From NCBI GenBank assembly GCA_014859905.1, contig JACZKT010000009.1:1-55215 (forward strand): 55,215 bases of DNA. Direction: 5' to 3'. The position numbers were made by a program, and so were the translations under genes. Shown here piece by piece: positions 40,692 to 50,057 of this stretch. The stretch comes from Rubrivivax sp. Its GTDB lineage: Bacteria; Pseudomonadota; Gammaproteobacteria; Burkholderiales; Burkholderiaceae_C. Position 1 is the first letter of the stretch; the number at the start of each line of letters is the position of its first letter. Under the pieces are notes generated by a model. It was not told the origin of the DNA. It made no database searches and saw only the letters and a list, made by a program, of their open reading frames with translations.

Positions 40692-42788
40692 CTAGACGAG
40701 GTGAACGGCCGACAACAGCAGGTCGATCGCCTTGATGCCGACGAACGGCACGATCAGCCCGCCGACGCCGTAGACGAGCACATTGCGCCGCAGCAAGGCC
40801 GCAGCGCCGATGGCGCGGTACTTCACGCCCTTGAGCGCCAGCGGGATCAGGAACACGATGACGATGGCGTTGAAGATCACCGCCGACAGGATGGCCGACG
40901 ACGGGCTGGCCAGCCCCATCACGTTCAGCGCACCGAGCTGCGGGTAGGTGGTGACGAACATCGCGGGAATGATCGCGAAGTACTTCGCCACGTCGTTGGC
41001 AATGGAGAAGGTGGTGAGCGACCCTCGCGTCATCAGCAATTGCTTGCCGGTCTCGACGATCTCCAGCAGCTTGGTCGGGTTGCTGTCCAGGTCGACCATG
41101 TTGCCGGCTTCCTTGGCCGCCTGGGTGCCGGTGTTCATCGCCACCGCCACGTCGGCCTGCGCCAGCGCCGGCGCATCGTTGGTGCCGTCGCCCGTCATCG
41201 CCACCAAGCGGCCTTCGGCCTGGTAGTCGCGGATCATCTTCAGCTTGGCCTCGGGGGTGGCTTCGGCCAGGAAGTCGTCGACACCGGCCTCGGCCGCGAT
41301 GGCCGCGGCAGTGAGCCGGTTGTCGCCGGTGATCATCACGGTCCTGATGCCCATGCGGCGCAGTTCGGCGAAACGTTCCTTGATGCCACCCTTGACGATG
41401 TCCTTGAGCTCGACCACGCCGAGCACGCTCGCGCCGTCGGACACCACCAGGGGCGTGCTGCCTTTGCGGGCCACGTCCTCGGTCGCCACCTGCACGTCGG
41501 CCGGGAAGTGGCCGCCCAACGCTTCGACATGCCTGCGGATGGCATCGCCCGCGCCCTTGCGCAGTTGCCGCACGCTGCCGTCGGCGCCTTCGATGTCGAC
41601 ACCGCTCATGCGCGTCTGGGCGGTGAAGGGCACGAACTGGGCCTTCAGGCTCGACAGCTCACGTTCGCGCAGGTTGAACTTCTGTTTGGCCAGCACCGTG
41701 ATGCTGCGGCCTTCGGGCGTCTCGTCGGCCATCGACGCGAACTGCGCCACGTCGGCCAGCGCCTGCTCCGTCACACCCGTGGCGGGCACGAAGCTTGAGG
41801 CCTGCCGGTTGCCCAGCGTGATGGTGCCGGTCTTGTCCATCAGGAGCACGTCCACGTCACCGGCGGCTTCGACCGCGCGGCCCGATGTGGCGATGACGTT
41901 GGCCGCCATCATCCGGCTCATGCCGGCCACGCCGATGGCCGACAGCAGCGCCCCGATGGTGGTGGGGATCAGGCACACCAGCAGCGCAATCAGCGCGGTG
42001 ATGGTCACCGGCGTGCCCAGCTTGGCGGCCTCACTTGCAACGCTCGCGCTGAAGATCGAGTACGGCAACAAGGTCACGGTGACGACCAGGAAGACGATGG
42101 TCAAGGCCACCAGCAGGATGGTCAGTGCGATCTCGTTGGGCGTCTTCTTGCGCTTGGCGCCCTCGACCATCGCGATCATGCGGTCGAGGAAGGACTCACC
42201 CGGGTTGACGTCGATGCGCACCACCAGCCAGTCCGACAGCACGCGGGTACCGCCGGTGACCGAGGCGAAGTCGCCGCCGGACTCGCGGATCACGGGGGCC
42301 GATTCACCGGTGATCGCGCTCTCGTCGACCGAGGCCACGCCTTCGATGACCTCGCCGTCGAGCGGAATCACGTCACCGGCCTCGACCAGCACGACCGCGC
42401 CCTTGCGCAACTCCTCCGCTTCCATCGGGTGCCAGGACGAGCCATGCCGCGGCTGCTCCAGCTTCTTGGCGATGACCTTCTTCTTCATGCCACGCAGCGA
42501 CGAGGCCTGCGCCTTGCTGCGGCCCTCGGCCATCGCCTCGGCGAAGTTGGCGAAGAGGACGGTGAACCACAGCCAGACGGTGATGGCCAGGATGAAGCCC
42601 TGGGGCGCCTCACCCTGGCCGCCCAGGGCCTGTGCCCACAGGATGGTGGTGAGGATGCTGCCGACGTAGACGACGAACATCACCGGGTTGCGCCACTGCA
42701 CGCGCGGGTCGAGCTTGCCGAACGCTGAAGCGATGGCGGGCTTGACCAGTGCAGGGTCGAACAGGGAGAAAGTCTTTGCAGTTGTCAT
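40692..42788 (-). CDS. kdpB: KdpB, P-type ATPase subunit
   Basis: 698 residues. Phosphorylation motif [14 protein letters not shown] near residue 315, actuator loop [13 protein letters not shown], nucleotide-binding KGAGDAI and hinge [35 protein letters not shown]. Seven helices, with [21 protein letters not shown] near the start. The N-terminal [20 protein letters not shown] is typical. It couples ATP hydrolysis to potassium passage through KdpA. It starts 19 bases after kdpA. Confidence 0.98.
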   Translation of the reverse strand: MTTAKTFSLFDPALVKPAIASAFGKLDPRVQWRNPVMFVVYVGSILTTILWAQALGGQGEAPQGFILAITVWLWFTVLFANFAEAMAEGRSKAQASSLRGMKKKVIAKKLEQPRHGSSWHPMEAEELRKGAVVLVEAGDVIPLDGEVIEGVASVDESAITGESAPVIRESGGDFASVTGGTRVLSDWLVVRIDVNPGESFLDRMIAMVEGAKRKKTPNEIALTILLVALTIVFLVVTVTLLPYSIFSASVASEAAKLGTPVTITALIALLVCLIPTTIGALLSAIGVAGMSRMMAANVIATSGRAVEAAGDVDVLLMDKTGTITLGNRQASSFVPATGVTEQALADVAQFASMADETPEGRSITVLAKQKFNLRERELSSLKAQFVPFTAQTRMSGVDIEGADGSVRQLRKGAGDAIRRHVEALGGHFPADVQVATEDVARKGSTPLVVSDGASVLGVVELKDIVKGGIKERFAELRRMGIRTVMITGDNRLTAAAIAAEAGVDDFLAEATPEAKLKMIRDYQAEGRLVAMTGDGTNDAPALAQADVAVAMNTGTQAAKEAGNMVDLDSNPTKLLEIVETGKQLLMTRGSLTTFSIANDVAKYFAIIPAMFVTTYPQLGALNVMGLASPSSAILSAVIFNAIVIVFLIPLALKGVKYRAIGAAALLRRNVLVYGVGGLIVPFVGIKAIDLLLSAVHLV

Positions 42789-42807
42789 GATGGTGTCCTG
42801 TCGCGGC

Positions 42808-44616
42808 TCACTTCGGGGTCCACAACATCAGGTGCTCGACCACCGGCCCCAGGGCCAGCGCGGGCACGTAGTTCAGCAAGCCGACCAGGAGCACGGTGCC
42901 GATGAGCAGGCTCACGAACAGCGGGCCGTGCGTCGGCAGCGTGCCGGCGGTGACGGCCATGCGCTTCTTGGCCGCGAGCGAGCCGGCGATGGCCAGCACC
43001 GGCACGATCACGCCGAAGCGGCCGAACCACATCGCCAGGCCCAGCATCGTGTTGTAGAAGGGCGTGTTGGCCGACAGGCCGGCGAAGGCGCTGCCGTTGT
43101 TGTTGCCGGCCGAGGTGAAGGCGTAGAGGATTTCCGACAAGCCGTGCGCGCCGGGGTTGGCGATGCCCGCCTTGCCCGCGTCGGCCAGCACGGCCACGGC
43201 GGTGCCGGCCAGCACGAGGATCGGCGTCACGAGGATGGCGACGGACACCATCTTCATCTCGTAGGTCTCGATCTTCTTGCCCAGGTACTCTGGCGTGCGG
43301 CCGATCATCAGCCCGGCGATGAACACCGCTAGGATGGCGAAGACCAGCATGCCGTACAGGCCCGTGCCGGTGCCGCCGAAGACCACCTCGCCGAGCTGCA
43401 TCATCACCAGCGGCACGGCGCCGCCGAGCGGCGTGAAGGAGTCGTGCATGCCGTTGACGGCACCGCACGAGGCAGACGTCGTGATCGTGGCGAACAAGCC
43501 CGTGGCGGCGATGCCGAAGCGGGCTTCCTTGCCTTCCATGTTGCCGCCGGGCTGGGTGGCGCTGAGACTCTGGTCGGCGCCGAGCGCAGTGAGCAGCGGG
43601 TTGCCCTGCTGCTCCTGCGCCGTCACGACGACCACCGCCACGACGAACATCGCGGTCATCGCCGCGAGCACCGCCCAGCCCTGGCGCGGGTCACCGACCA
43701 TGCGGCCGAACATGAACACCAGTGCCGCCGGGATCAGGAAGATCGACAGCATCTCGAAGAAGTTCGCCAGCGGCGTCGGGTTCTCGTACGGATGTGCCGA
43801 GTTGGCGTTGAAGAAGCCGCCGCCGTTGGTGCCGAGCAGCTTGATCGCCTCCTGCGAAGCGACCGGGCCCATGGCCAGCGTTTGTCTGTCGGTCTTGACG
43901 TCCTCCATCACCGGTGCGCCCTTGTCGTCCTTCAGCGACTGGCCATCGGGGCCGTTCTTGGCCTGCTGGTAGGTGGTGACGTCGAGCGTGGCCACCTCCT
44001 TGTAGGGAGAGAAGTTCTGGATCACGCCCTGGCTGACCAGGAACACCGCGAACACCAGAGACAGCGGCAGCAGCACGTAGGCCGTGACACGCGTGATGTC
44101 GACCCAGAAGTTGCCGATTGACGCCGACGAGCGCGCGACGAAGCCGCGCACCAGCGCGATCACGACCACGATGCCGGTGGCGGCGGAGAGGAAGTTCTGC
44201 ACCGCCAGCGCCAGCATCTGCGTCAGGTAGCTCATCGTGGCTTCGCCGCCATAACCCTGCCAGTTCGTGTTGGTGACGAAGCTGACGGCGGTGTTGAACG
44301 ACGAGTCGGCGCTGACGCCGGCCATGCCGGCCGGATTCAGCGGCAGCACACCCTGCAAGCGCTGCAGTGCATAGACCGCGAGCACGCCCAGGAAGTTGAA
44401 GAGGATCAACCCGATAGCGTACTGGCGCCAGCCCATGCCGGCCGACGCATCGACGCCGGCCAGGCGGTAGAGACCTCGCTCGGCGGCCTCGAACGGCGCC
44501 AGCCAGCGTGGGAAGCGGCCGTCAGCCACGGCGATCAGCCACTTCCCCAGCGGCCACGCCAGCAACAACAGGACGCCGAGGTAGGCGACGAGCAGGATCC
44601 ATGCTTGGGTGTTCAT
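42808..44616 (-). CDS. kdpA: KdpA, potassium-translocating subunit
   Basis: 602 residues from ATG 44616, which overlaps the kdpF stop (TGATG) and gives the native N-terminus [16 protein letters not shown]; the track's longer start is kdpF read in another frame. Ten or so helices of the superfamily of K+ transporters with four pore loops, e.g. [58 protein letters not shown] and [13 protein letters not shown]. Binds and passes K+ in KdpFABC. Complete. Confidence 0.97.
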   Translation of the reverse strand: MNTQAWILLVAYLGVLLLLAWPLGKWLIAVADGRFPRWLAPFEAAERGLYRLAGVDASAGMGWRQYAIGLILFNFLGVLAVYALQRLQGVLPLNPAGMAGVSADSSFNTAVSFVTNTNWQGYGGEATMSYLTQMLALAVQNFLSAATGIVVVIALVRGFVARSSASIGNFWVDITRVTAYVLLPLSLVFAVFLVSQGVIQNFSPYKEVATLDVTTYQQAKNGPDGQSLKDDKGAPVMEDVKTDRQTLAMGPVASQEAIKLLGTNGGGFFNANSAHPYENPTPLANFFEMLSIFLIPAALVFMFGRMVGDPRQGWAVLAAMTAMFVVAVVVVTAQEQQGNPLLTALGADQSLSATQPGGNMEGKEARFGIAATGLFATITTSASCGAVNGMHDSFTPLGGAVPLVMMQLGEVVFGGTGTGLYGMLVFAILAVFIAGLMIGRTPEYLGKKIETYEMKMVSVAILVTPILVLAGTAVAVLADAGKAGIANPGAHGLSEILYAFTSAGNNNGSAFAGLSANTPFYNTMLGLAMWFGRFGVIVPVLAIAGSLAAKKRMAVTAGTLPTHGPLFVSLLIGTVLLVGLLNYVPALALGPVVEHLMLWTPK

Positions 44617-44705
44617 CAGAATTCCTCCGCCCTCAACAGGGCGTAGACGAGATAGACGAGCAGGCCTAGCGAGGCCGCGCCTGCGAGCCAATAGAGCCAA
44701 GTCAT
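44616..44705 (-). CDS. kdpF: KdpF, small stabilising subunit
   Basis: Too short for the ORF track. The minus strand from ATG 44705 reads [20 protein letters not shown].. and ends ALLRAEEF, 29 residues, the same length as KdpF of E. coli. The single helix plus the acidic ..AEEF end are typical. The stop overlaps kdpA by one base, and its ATG overlaps the stop of the upstream small ORF (ATGA). It stabilises the KdpABC complex in the inner membrane. Confidence 0.88.
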   Translation of the reverse strand: MTWLYWLAGAASLGLLVYLVYALLRAEEF

Positions 44706-44794
44706 TTGCGCACCCCCAGTCTGTCGCAGCCGATCACAACGCCCAGCATGGCCGCGAACATCACCGCGGCGGCGAGCAGAAAGACGACGTCCAT
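44702..44794 (-). CDS. 30-residue membrane protein leading the kdp operon
   Basis: Minus strand from ATG 44794, preceded by GGAGGAACC, an excellent Shine-Dalgarno. It reads [20 protein letters not shown].. and ends CDRLGVRK. There is one helix with a basic cytoplasmic end. It is coupled to kdpF by ATGA. It is probably the first cistron of the operon; similar tiny leader proteins upstream of kdpF occur in other beta- and gammaproteobacteria as far as I recall. Function unknown. Confidence 0.7.
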   Translation of the reverse strand: MDVVFLLAAAVMFAAMLGVVIGCDRLGVRK

Positions 44795-44857
44795 GGTTCC
44801 TCCAGTTGTCCAGTTCCAGACATAGAGCGTAGGTACTACGGAATCAAATGGGTGTAG

Positions 44858-44893
44858 AGATTCGACCGATCGACATAAAGATCTCATCAAGAT
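44858..44893 (-). promoter_or_regulatory. kdp promoter with KdpE-like direct repeats
   Basis: On the minus strand ATCTTGATG-AG-ATCTTTATG (44893 to 44874) is a pair of 9-bp direct repeats with 11-bp spacing, 80 bases before the first cistron. Ten bases further is GAATCT (44863-44858) in the -10 position; TCTACA slightly downstream is an alternative. The pair is nearly identical to the downstream pair of site C. Binding by KdpE is inferred from location and from the 11-bp periodicity of OmpR-family sites. Confidence 0.65.
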
Positions 44894-44928
44894 GGCAGGG
44901 ATGGCGGAACGGCCCGCGCATTGCGACC

Positions 44929-44952
44929 TGTCGCGCCCACGAAGGCGCGACA
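44929..44952. terminator. Hairpin upstream of the kdp promoter
   Basis: TGTCGCGCC-CACGAA-GGCGCGACA is a perfect 9-bp stem with a 6-base loop. It lies between the sensor-kinase gene (which ends at 45441 on the minus strand) and the kdp promoter, so it could end transcription from upstream. No U-run on either side. Confidence 0.45.
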
Positions 44953-45440
44953 CCTGCTCGGCGATTCGACCGGAAAGCTGAGAGGGAGGGGTAGCGCGCT
45001 TCGAAGTTGCGCCGCTGCGCCAATTTGATCCGAGGGCCGAAGTCCCAACTGAGCAAACGCAACCTCGCCGGCGACTGCCGGCCGGATCCTGAACGGCTGC
45101 GGCGGTCGCTTGCTTACGTTGACTGGCAGGGAACTCGGTGCAGCCGCACGCTGCCTTCCGAGCGGGTGAGTCGATACGGCGTTGGACACGGGCCCGCTTC
45201 CATATGGCCATCTACCGCCCACGCCGCGAACCGGCCTGGCGTGTGAGCAGCGCAGCTTTGCAGTGCTCGGTACACAGCACGGGCCCCAAGGCCTGGCGCA
45301 CTGACCGTCTTCGTCGCAGGCAGCCCGCGCTGAAGTGCCGGAAAGCTGCCGTCGATGGCTGTCCGGTCATGGCCGACAGGGTGAGGTCGAACTTGAGTAA
45401 AGCAGACGCTTGTCCCGGCCTAGCCGCAAGCAGCTTGCGA
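44953..45440. other. Gene-free region between the sensor kinase and kdp
   Basis: About 490 bases. No ORF on either strand has recognisable content; the listed ones are GC-driven open frames. No promoter motif of the repeat type is present. It may be decayed sequence or carry long leaders. Confidence 0.4.
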
Positions 45441-47336
45441 CTATGTGCGCGAACCGATGAGCCGACCCAAGGCCAGCCCGTCGATCGGCTTTTGCAAGAA
45501 TCCATCGAACGGCCAGACTTGGCCAGCGGCCTGGTTCTCTGCGGCGCTGATGAGGATCAGCATCGACGAAGTGTTCGGCCCGCCGCGCTGACGGATCTCG
45601 GTGGCCAGCGCAAGGCCATCGGTGTCAGGCATTTCCAGATCAATCAGGACCGCATCGAAGTGCTTGCCATCCAGCAGAGGGCGTGCCTCGGCCGCAGACC
45701 CGACCGCGCTGCAGGCATGACCCAGCCGACGCGTCACGTCGCTGAGCGAATCGCGAACGTCGGACAGGTCATCCACAACCAAGACATTGAGTGAACCGCG
45801 AGGCTCGTCGCGGTCACCATGGGCCGAATCGTCCTGAACCCGCCTGACTGGGATGCTCACCGTGAATGTTGTGCCCTGCCCTTCGGCATTGGACGCATCC
45901 CGCGATTGCACTTCGAGACGACCACCCAGCTGTTGCAGCACGTCGCGAATCACGAAGAGGCCGATACCGGTCCCGTCGCTGCTCGACGCGAACGGCACGG
46001 CAGCACTCTTCAGCCGCTCGGATGCCTGTGGTGGCAGGCCTGGCCCACTGTCATGGACGACAAACCGCAGCATGCCCTCCACCGATGAAGCGTCTGGCGC
46101 TTCCGCGCCTCGAAAGTCAGGGGCCAACGCCGCGCCGCCTGCGGTACTTGCGAGACTCACGAAGGGCTCGACCCGAACCTGGACGTGCCCCGTGCTTGTG
46201 TAGCGCACGGCGTTCTCGACGAGGTTTCGCAAGACCTGCGCGATCCGAATCGGATCGGCGCTGAGTGTCACCGGCGACGGCGGAAACTCAACCTGGAAGG
46301 CGAGCCCTTTGGCAACGGCTGCGTCTTCAAGGCCGGCACAGACATCCTGAACCAGCTCGCCGAATTCGAAGATCTCGACCTGCGTGGGCAACTGTCCGGC
46401 ATCGCCGCGCGCGATGGTGAGCAGGTCGCGCAGCTGCGCCTGAAGCACCGTCACGGCATGTCGGATGCGGCGGATCGCCGCGACGCTCTCCGGCCGGCTG
46501 TCCTTCATGGCCAGCAGCTCCGCCGAGGCAACGATGTTCTGCAACGGCGAACGCACTTCGTGGTTCACCATGCTCAGGAATCTGCGCTTCGCGACGATGC
46601 CTTGCTCCATCGCCTCGACCGCACGTTGCCGATCGTGCGCCGCAGCTCTGTAGCGGCGTCGAGACCGGATTGCATACAGCAGCCAGAGCGCCAATGCGGC
46701 CCAGCAAAAGGCGAATCCACCCCAAGCCCACTCGATGCGCCGAGACAGGGTCTGCGTCATGGCCTCCTTGGCGTTGATCTCGGCCATGCGCACATCGCTT
46801 GCGAGCTTGCTCAAGAGCTCGTCGTCGCCCATGGCCTGGAATTCACCAAGCACCTTGATCGCGTCAGCTTGGGTCAACGCACCCTTTTCAAGGATCGGGC
46901 CGACACGGCTTTGAAGCTCGGCCACACGGTGCGTGGCATCGGCATAGCCTGGCACGCCGTTCAGGAGGCTCTTGACCTCGGAGGGCTCGGTGAGAATGCT
47001 GACCCTGGAAGCCAGCACCGCAGCGCGTCGGCTCAGTTCCTGTGCATTGACTGGTTCGCCGGCGGCGACGGCGCGCAGTTCCTGCTTCAGCCTGTGGTGC
47101 GCGATCTGGTACTGGGCGACGGACCAGTAGAAGCCTTCGTTGGGTACGGCGTTGGCCGCCCTGGAGACGGTCAACTGCTGGCTCACGAGTGCAGTCGTGG
47201 CCGTCACCACGGACAGCAGTACCAACACCAACACGGGCCACCAGCCCAGGCCCTTCGCGGAGGGTGCGTCGCCTGAGCGGCGGCCGCCTTGCAGTGGTTC
47301 GACGGAAAGCCGCGCCGGGTTGCGGCGCTCCGTCAC
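45441..47336 (-). CDS. Membrane hybrid histidine kinase with C-terminal receiver
   Basis: About 631 residues from the GTG at 47336, five bases after the stop of the upstream gene; the track's ATG at 47444 would overlap that gene by 103 bases. First helix GWWPVLVLVLLSVVTATTALV, a roughly 150-residue helical periplasmic sensor (ANAVPNEGFYWSVAQYQIAH..), then second helix GGFAFCWAALALWLLYAI. The kinase has H-box LSMVNHEVRSPLQNI, N-box QVLRNLVENAVRYT and G boxes VHDSGPGLP and SDGTGIGLFVI. The receiver has NVLVVDDLSDVR, phospho-Asp in AVLIDLEMPDTDG and a conserved Lys in GFLQKPID. No DNA-binding domain. It is likely coupled to the preceding periplasmic protein. Confidence 0.85.
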   Translation of the reverse strand: MTERRNPARLSVEPLQGGRRSGDAPSAKGLGWWPVLVLVLLSVVTATTALVSQQLTVSRAANAVPNEGFYWSVAQYQIAHHRLKQELRAVAAGEPVNAQELSRRAAVLASRVSILTEPSEVKSLLNGVPGYADATHRVAELQSRVGPILEKGALTQADAIKVLGEFQAMGDDELLSKLASDVRMAEINAKEAMTQTLSRRIEWAWGGFAFCWAALALWLLYAIRSRRRYRAAAHDRQRAVEAMEQGIVAKRRFLSMVNHEVRSPLQNIVASAELLAMKDSRPESVAAIRRIRHAVTVLQAQLRDLLTIARGDAGQLPTQVEIFEFGELVQDVCAGLEDAAVAKGLAFQVEFPPSPVTLSADPIRIAQVLRNLVENAVRYTSTGHVQVRVEPFVSLASTAGGAALAPDFRGAEAPDASSVEGMLRFVVHDSGPGLPPQASERLKSAAVPFASSSDGTGIGLFVIRDVLQQLGGRLEVQSRDASNAEGQGTTFTVSIPVRRVQDDSAHGDRDEPRGSLNVLVVDDLSDVRDSLSDVTRRLGHACSAVGSAAEARPLLDGKHFDAVLIDLEMPDTDGLALATEIRQRGGPNTSSMLILISAAENQAAGQVWPFDGFLQKPIDGLALGRLIGSRT

Positions 47337-47341
47337 ATCAT

Positions 47342-47839
47342 TCAACCGCCTGCTTCGATCCTGTCGACTTGCCAGATGAACCTCGATTCCGCGATCGGAC
47401 CCCTCAGCGCGGCCGAATTCTGGTCGCGAGGGTAGATTGTCCACAACGGGCCCCAGCGCTTGTTGTTCAGGCGCTGGCCATCCTGACTGTGCGCCAGGAT
47501 CACGCCGTAGCGTACAAGGTCCTCCCAGGGGATCGGGGCCGAGTAGTCATCGAGGGTCTTGAAGGTCAGGGTGCCGGAGGTGACGCCGGCGGCTCGCATG
47601 ACATCGACCAGCAAGGGCCCGACAAAGACCGAGGTCGGGGTCCATGGCGTGCCGGTCGTGATGCTGGTCGTGGCCAGCTTCAGGAAGTCCGCTTCGCTGA
47701 AGTCGTAGGTGTCCGTCGTTTTGTTGTTGACCCGTCCGATGCGGCCACTCACCGTGAGCAGCGCCTTGGGCTGCGGAGTCGAGGCCATGCTCGGGAGGGC
47801 AGCGATGGCCATCGATCCGAGCAGCAATCTGCGTTTCAT
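47342..47839 (-). CDS. Exported protein with oxidoreductase molybdopterin-binding fold
   Basis: 165 residues from ATG 47839, which opens a signal peptide (MKRRLLLGSMAIAALPSMAS); an upstream ATG at 47869 would add a non-signal extension. The body (LLTVSGRIGRVNN, YDFSEADFLKL, GPLLVDVMRAAGV, DDYSAPIPWEDL, GVILAHSQDGQRL, GPLWTIYPRD) follows the SUOX-like molybdopterin-binding fold. It lacks the cofactor-ligating Cys I would expect, so it is probably a ligand-binding protein rather than an enzyme. Only 5 bases separate it from the sensor-kinase start, so it may feed a signal to that kinase's periplasmic domain. Confidence 0.75.
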   Translation of the reverse strand: MKRRLLLGSMAIAALPSMASTPQPKALLTVSGRIGRVNNKTTDTYDFSEADFLKLATTSITTGTPWTPTSVFVGPLLVDVMRAAGVTSGTLTFKTLDDYSAPIPWEDLVRYGVILAHSQDGQRLNNKRWGPLWTIYPRDQNSAALRGPIAESRFIWQVDRIEAGG

Positions 47840-47977
47840 GTTCTTCCCTGGTTGGCTGCGATTTGACATCACCCCTTCTACCCCACGCAGCCTGGCAATC
47901 CTGCCTGGCAGGCGTAACTGTTTGCGCTGCATCTCCACGCGCGCTCGGGCAGCAAAGGCGCGCGCCGAGTGGGATGT

Positions 47978-48328
47978 CTATGCGATGAAGAAGCGAGTGG
48001 TCAACGCCGGCCACACTTCTTTACGCCAGATGTCGTCGAGCGCGGCGATCACGCGCGGGTCTGGGTACCGGTAGAACCCGATCGAGTCGCTGACCGGCAT
48101 GCCACGGTCAAAGGCCTCCACCACCAGCAGGCCGAAGGGGCTGACAGGCGAGACTGCGCCGAAACTGATCGGCCGCGCACGCCGGCCTTGCAAGACCAAG
48201 TCCAGGATGTCCAGCGACGGCGCGGCCGGGTGTGACGCGCGAAGCTTCAACGCGTCGTCGATGACAGCCGCCGCAACGGGATCGACATCACGAGCGGCGC
48301 CAGGCGGGAAAGCTGGGTCCATGGGCAT
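47978..48328 (-). CDS. Conserved-looking protein of unknown function
   Basis: 116 residues from ATG 48328 (MPMDPAFPPGAARDVD); the track's longer upstream part lacks protein character. The body is AVIDDALKLRASHP, LDILDLVLQGRRARPISFG, LLVVEAFDRGMPVSDSIGFY and DDIWRKEVWPALTTRFF. Mixed alpha/beta, no membrane helix, no signal. No family recognised. It precedes the molybdopterin-fold gene by about 140 bases on the same strand and may belong to that signalling unit. Confidence 0.55.
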   Translation of the reverse strand: MPMDPAFPPGAARDVDPVAAAVIDDALKLRASHPAAPSLDILDLVLQGRRARPISFGAVSPVSPFGLLVVEAFDRGMPVSDSIGFYRYPDPRVIAALDDIWRKEVWPALTTRFFIA

Positions 48329-48725
48329 GACAACAGGACTGTACCCACGGACGCGGGCTTGGTGCAACGACCGCCGCAGCCCCGATGACCCTGCATTGAA
48401 GGGGCGCCCGCACTGCGGCGTTGGGTCGCTCAGCTGGGAAGCTTCGCGCGTGTCGTTGATGGGGTGGCAACACGGCCTGTGCGTCCCGGGACTCGGGGTG
48501 GCTGATCTGCCTGTCGTTCCGCCTCTTTCCGACGCATAGCGGCATCCAGTCAGGCCCCAAGGGTGAAGGCTGGCGCCCACGTCCTCCCCCGGTCTCTGCG
48601 CTCCGCGTTGCTCCGCTTCGAGCTGCGGCTTGCGGTCGTGCCCTTGTGTCCTGCCTTGCTGTCGCTGTTCATGCGTCGAGGCGAAACCGACGGGCAGATT
48701 TCAACCACCACACGAGGCCATCAGC
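48329..48725. other. Divergent intergenic region
   Basis: About 400 bases between a minus-strand and a plus-strand gene, so it must hold promoters in both directions. No recognisable box, repeat or RNA was seen. No gene on either strand. Confidence 0.4.
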
Positions 48726-49181
48726 ATGAACGCACAGTCCAACCACCCCATCATCGACACCACCGATCCGCAGTTCCTCGGCCCCGAGGCTGGCCAACAG
48801 GCAGGGGGTGAAAGTCAAAGCGGTAGCGAACGGGATGTCAACGGCAGCGAGCTGCATCGCTACTTCTCGATCGCACGCGGCGCCCTGATCTCGGTGCGGT
48901 CCAACGGCGTCACTCTCTGCCGCCAGGTCGATGATGACTGGAAGGTGCTGTCGCGAAAGAAGGTGGACGTCCCGCTCGCGCAATGGGTGCTCAACAAGAC
49001 GTCGTCACTCAGCGCCCTGGCCCGCTGGCAGCTCGAAGTCGACGAACTGCCCAGCCTGCAGGACTTGATGGCATGGAACGAGGACGGCATCTGCGAAACG
49101 CCGACAGGCCACCGCGTGGAGCCCGATGGCACCGGGCCCGATGGCGTGCCCTCCTGGCTTCGCGCGCTGCGCTTGATCTGA
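48726..49181 (+). CDS. Unknown protein, first of three small genes
   Basis: 151 residues from ATG 48726 (MNAQSNHPIID). The polar Ser/Gly/Glu-rich N-terminus (GQQAGGESQSGSERDVNGSE) is followed by a compact domain (LHRYFSIARGALISVRSNGV, LCRQVDDDWKVLSRKKVDV, WVLNKTSSLSALARWQLEVDEL). No signal peptide or helix suited to membranes. The next gene starts 14 bases after its stop. No family recognised. Confidence 0.6.
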   Translation: MNAQSNHPIIDTTDPQFLGPEAGQQAGGESQSGSERDVNGSELHRYFSIARGALISVRSNGVTLCRQVDDDWKVLSRKKVDVPLAQWVLNKTSSLSALARWQLEVDELPSLQDLMAWNEDGICETPTGHRVEPDGTGPDGVPSWLRALRLI

Positions 49182-49195
49182 CCCGCCTGGCCGCC

Positions 49196-49465
49196 ATGAG
49201 CACCCCCATGATCGACCCAGCCTGCCCTTCCAACGTCCGCCGGTTTGTTGTTGAGGCCGGCAACCGGGATCCTGCCGCCCAGCACCAACACGAGCGCGAC
49301 AGGCTGATCGAGCGCAAGCTACACGCAAGCCGCACCGATGCCAATCGAGCCGCGCGCTCCTTCTTGCAGCGAGGGCTCTGCGTCGAGGTCTACGACGACG
49401 ACACCAAGGAGCTGCTGGCCGGACCTTTCGACCCGGAACAGGCCGGGCCCGCGTACATCGTCTGA
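49196..49465 (+). CDS. Unknown small protein, second of three
   Basis: 89 residues from ATG 49196 (MSTPMIDPACPSNVRRF). It has a charged helix (AAQHQHERDRLIERKLHASR) and an acidic strand region (LCVEVYDDDTKELLAGPFDP). The ORF track's longer start lies in the previous gene. Its 14-base spacing suggests co-transcription with its neighbour. No family recognised. Confidence 0.55.
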   Translation: MSTPMIDPACPSNVRRFVVEAGNRDPAAQHQHERDRLIERKLHASRTDANRAARSFLQRGLCVEVYDDDTKELLAGPFDPEQAGPAYIV

Positions 49466-49485
49466 CGCGACAAACCCGCGGGGCC

Positions 49486-49692
49486 ATGACCGACATCCTC
49501 TATCCGAGTAGGACCCGGCGCTTCATGTCTGAGGTGGCAGGACTGCGCAGGTATCACCGCGACCCGGCGCGAGCAGCAGCAGCTGCGCGGGGCGGCGTCT
49601 TGTGGGTCGCCGTGTGCAACGGCTGGAGCTGCAACCCTGATCGCGTGGCCAACGTCCTCGCCACCGTCGAAAGACAGGGGCGTGCGTCGTGA
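49486..49692 (+). CDS. Possible small protein, third of three
   Basis: 68 residues from ATG 49486 (MTDILYPSRTRRFMSEVAGL). It has a Trp/Cys-containing stretch (GVLWVAVCNGWSCNPDRVANV). It follows the previous stop by 20 bases with AAACCCGCGGGG rather than a clear ribosome site. It could be spurious. A perfect hairpin follows about 255 bases on. Confidence 0.35.
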   Translation: MTDILYPSRTRRFMSEVAGLRRYHRDPARAAAAARGGVLWVAVCNGWSCNPDRVANVLATVERQGRAS

Positions 49693-50057
49693 TTGGGGAG
49701 AGGTCATTTTGCCGCCACGCTCTCTTCTGGGCTCCGCCCCGAGGGCGCGCGGGCCCATGCCCCGCAGCTGGAGGCGCTGGGCCTGTGCTCAACGGTGTCA
49801 GCACGCGGGACGCACCGGCGGAACCGTCAAGCTGGTTCTTGTCTTGCATTGCCTCAACACCTACAAAGACGGCTGTTCGGCAAGCGAAGCGCGTCAGGCC
49901 GTAGGCGGCGGCCGGGGAGCAGTGGTCAAGTCACGAAACCCGCAGGGCCATCCACAGGCTCGTCCTGTGGATGGGTGACTTGTCCACGGCGGGCGTGCCA
50001 TTGATCAGGTTGGTCGATCTCGGCTGGCTCTGGGCTCTCATGCGCTTACGTGACTGA
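49693..50057 (+). other. Gene-free spacer before IS630
   Basis: About 365 bases without a recognisable gene. It contains the 11-bp-stem hairpin at 49948-49974. Its last bases are the left flank of the IS630 insertion and, read on the minus strand, supply the original end (ISVT-stop) of the gene now at 51167-51433. Confidence 0.5.
49948..49974. terminator. Perfect 11-bp hairpin
   Basis: CCATCCACAGG-CTCGT-CCTGTGGATGG, stem 11 bp, loop 5. It is positioned after the three small plus-strand genes. It is not followed by a U-run, so efficiency as an intrinsic terminator is doubtful. Confidence 0.5.

Noticed and set aside
38558-40735. 725-residue plus-strand ORF
   Set aside because: Antisense to kdpD, corA and kdpC, which are complete on the other strand.
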